In this document: positions 62,437-64,000 of the stretch, piece by piece | How positions within the stretch are numbered: position 1 is the first letter of the stretch | Layout of the letters: each line of letters opens with the position of its first letter | From: Deltaproteobacteria bacterium | GTDB lineage: Bacteria > UBA10199 > GCA-002796325 > JACPFF01 | DNA length: 64,000 nt | Reading direction: 5' to 3' | Assembly: GCA_016210045.1 (NCBI GenBank) | Contig: JACQUX010000038.1 | Span: 1 to 64,000, forward strand | The notes under the pieces: generated by a model | What the model saw: only the letters and a program-made list of their open reading frames with translations | Database searches by the model: none | What the model was told of the DNA's origin: nothing | Translations under genes and position numbers: made by a program

Positions 62437-62835
62437 ATGATTGCCGCATTTCATTATGACGCGAAGAAGGATCTTATTCACGTCCCGGGCAATATGTGGG
62501 GTCCGTTGGGCGAGCAGAATGTCCGTTTCGCGTTTGATCCAGGTGCCTACCGCACGATCATCAATACACGCTTGACTGATGCACTTGGCTATCAGGTGGC
62601 GGGAGACAGTCAAAAGGTGAGCACCGCGTCAGTCATTGGCAGGGAATGGGGCTATACTCTCAGAGTGGAAAAACTATCGATCCTTGGTTTCGAGTTCCCC
62701 AATCTTCAGATCGCCTGCTTCGATCTCCCCGAACAATACGATATCGATGGCCTGATCGGCCTTGATCTCATCGAGCAGTTCGAAATCACACTCCGCCATC
62801 GAGACCGCTGGATCCAGTTTCGATTGTTGGGGTGA
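62437..62835 (+). CDS. Retropepsin-like aspartic protease domain protein
   Basis: 132 aa. FAFDPGAYRTII holds the place of the (F)DTGAxxT active-site loop of retropepsin-like (clan AA) proteases, with P replacing T. The IDGLIGLDLIEQFEI segment is the conserved second half (GLIGxDFL). No signal peptide or membrane helix. With the small partner gene three bases upstream it forms a two-gene unit. The DPG loop may alter activity. Confidence 0.8.
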   Translation: MIAAFHYDAKKDLIHVPGNMWGPLGEQNVRFAFDPGAYRTIINTRLTDALGYQVAGDSQKVSTASVIGREWGYTLRVEKLSILGFEFPNLQIACFDLPEQYDIDGLIGLDLIEQFEITLRHRDRWIQFRLLG

Positions 62836-62863
62836 AAAAAAGTACAGCCGCTAAAAAACACCG

Positions 62864-63409
62864 ATGAAGCCACTCATTTCGCACAGTCTCTGTATTCGAC
62901 CGTTTCAGGAGCGCGATGGGGTGTCTTTTGTTGCGGCGGCTCGCGAATCGGTCTCGTCCGTGGGGAGGTGGTTGCCGTGGTGCCATGACAATTACGGGCT
63001 GGACGAGGCGGCGGCATGGTTTGCCCTCTGTGCGCAGCAGCTACAGTCCGGTTCCGCGTACGAATTTGGAATTTTTTCGACAGTCACCGATGACTTGCTC
63101 GGGGGCATCGGAATCAACCAACTCAACCGCGACCACAATTTTGGCAACGTCGGTTACTGGGTACGCCAATCCCAACAACGAAAGGGCATTGCGGCACAGG
63201 CCGTAACGACCATCGCGAACTATGGCTTCCAAGCGCTGCAGCTCACCCGGTTGGAGATCGTGATCGCCGAAGGCAATCGGGCCAGCCGCCGAGTCGCGGA
63301 AAAAGTCGGCGCCGTGTTGGAGTGTGTTGCCCGCAATCGGCTGATCATCCACGGCAAGACACATGCGGCTGCCATCTATTCATTAGTGCCCGGGCAAAGT
63401 GCTCTCTAA
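62864..63409 (+). CDS. GNAT acetyltransferase, RimJ/RimL type
   Basis: 181 aa. N-terminal LCIRPFQERDGVSF, the LLGGIGINQLNRDHNFGNVGYWV strands, the acetyl-CoA loop RQSQQRKGIAAQAV and IAEGNRASRRVAEKVGA are the GNAT N-acetyltransferase pattern of ribosomal-protein-acetylating RimJ/RimL relatives. Target unknown. Starts 28 bases after the retropepsin-like gene, on the same strand, so it may share its transcript. Confidence 0.92.
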   Translation: MKPLISHSLCIRPFQERDGVSFVAAARESVSSVGRWLPWCHDNYGLDEAAAWFALCAQQLQSGSAYEFGIFSTVTDDLLGGIGINQLNRDHNFGNVGYWVRQSQQRKGIAAQAVTTIANYGFQALQLTRLEIVIAEGNRASRRVAEKVGAVLECVARNRLIIHGKTHAAAIYSLVPGQSAL

Positions 63410-63546
63410 GGTGCGTTTGCAATATTATGGAACGCGCACATCGTTTTGTTGAGCATTACAAAAGTACCTCGCAGTGCGTTGTGGGGAGTATTCTGGCACC
63501 TCTGGGTAATTAGTTGAAACCACTGAAATTTTCCGAATCGGCTAGT

Positions 63547-63574
63547 CGTATAATTTCAATATGAAAATTATACG
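63547..63574. promoter_or_regulatory. AT-rich inverted repeat before the last gene
   Basis: CGTATAATTT (63547-63556) and AAATTATACG (63565-63574) are exact inverted repeats around eight bases. The region is AT-rich and lies about 120 bases before the secreted protein gene; an operator or promoter role is possible. Confidence 0.4.
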
Positions 63575-63696
63575 GCGCAGTGTGTTGGGCTCCGTCTGGC
63601 CGCCATTATCAAGCAATGCACTAATTTATATATCGATTCTTGAATTCATCCGCTGTGGCACACTCATTGCTTTATACGCCGTACAAGGGGGAAGCC

Positions 63697-64000
63697 ATGG
63701 GACAATGCACTGTATCTGTCCGGTCGAGCGGTATCAAAAAAATCGCGGCCATCTTGCTCGGGGTCTTGTTGTTGACGGCGAGTGGGGAGGTGAATGCGGG
63801 GATCGAGGCGGGTTTCATTGATACCGGCGCCGGTCGAGTGTTGTTGATCGATGAACCGGAGCGCGGGGTCCAAGCGGCCTTCGGGTTTTCGCTGGAATCG
63901 ATTCGCTTCCAAGGTTCCGGGGCGGCGCTGCCGGGACAAATCTATGTCGTGTCGCCGAGCGGTCGGTGGCGCGTGGCCGCGATGGCCGTCGCGGATCGGC
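63697..64000 (+). CDS. Secreted protein, N-terminal part (cut by window end)
   Basis: The open frame from ATG 63697 runs to the window end. AAGGGGGA precedes the start. The product begins MGQCTVSVRSSGIKKIAAIL and continues with a hydrophobic core ending TASGEVNAG, a typical signal peptide with cleavage near residue 35. The mature part (FIDTGAGRVLLIDEPERGVQ) is not recognised. Probably periplasmic or surface. Confidence 0.75.
   Translation, partial: MGQCTVSVRSSGIKKIAAILLGVLLLTASGEVNAGIEAGFIDTGAGRVLLIDEPERGVQAAFGFSLESIRFQGSGAALPGQIYVVSPSGRWRVAAMAVADR

Overview
This is a GC-rich bacterial chromosome segment from a Gram-negative, rod-type lineage with diaminopimelate peptidoglycan. MurE carries the DNPR motif of meso-diaminopimelate ligases. 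There is a lipoprotein-type MltD transglycosylase, LdcA, a YqgE/AlgH protein and several lipoproteins. The Myxococcus-style membrane Ser/Thr kinase, the DUF4215 cysteine-rich surface protein, the thrombospondin type 3 lipoprotein and the PASTA-bearing FtsI suggest a deltaproteobacterial relative, perhaps an uncultivated one. That placement is inference. No rRNA, tRNA or CRISPR array was seen.

Layout. 1-12300: alanine dehydrogenase and two orphan genes, a Fic protein with a multi-half-site operator, an acetyl-CoA-synthetase-like ligase plus rhodanese, a VapBC module, a serine hydrolase/LdcA pair and the ABC-F ATPase Uup. 12300-27100: a beta-helix/DUF4215 surface protein, a membrane Ser/Thr kinase, a sodium:solute symporter and a run of genes without recognisable family, including one of 1227 aa. 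27100-31200: HepT/MntA, a CPBP protease, an MBL hydrolase, a nucleotidyltransferase pair and YqgE. 31200-32024: 800 bp without genes, holding two perfect 29-bp inverted repeats and the mraZ promoter. 32025-50390: a complete division and cell wall (dcw) cluster in canonical order: mraZ, rsmH, ftsL, ftsI, murE, murF, mraY, murD, ftsW, murG, murC, murB, ddl, ftsQ, ftsA, ftsZ. 50400-64000: a thrombospondin-repeat lipoprotein, a PIN/Phd module, another lipoprotein, an M3-like peptidase, TruB, MltD, then a patch that looks acquired (LysE exporter, attC-like site, small-protein/retropepsin pair, acetyltransferase) and the start of a secreted protein.

How it works together. The dcw genes mostly overlap or abut and are driven from one promoter with MraZ boxes. 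They make the UDP-MurNAc-pentapeptide and lipid II and build the divisome; MltD and LdcA trim and recycle the wall. Five toxin-like modules (Fic, VapBC, HepT/MntA, nucleotidyltransferase pair, Phd/PIN) lie between housekeeping genes.

The most unusual feature is the load of small repeats. These include a structured hairpin element present at both 31617-31764 and the window start, a second hairpin with the same 29-bp arm length, a hairpin repeat with a compensatory change (29.6 kb and 48.9 kb), heptamer arrays inside ftsI, at the fic end and at a lipoprotein start, and octamer arrays inside murF and before ddl and murE.
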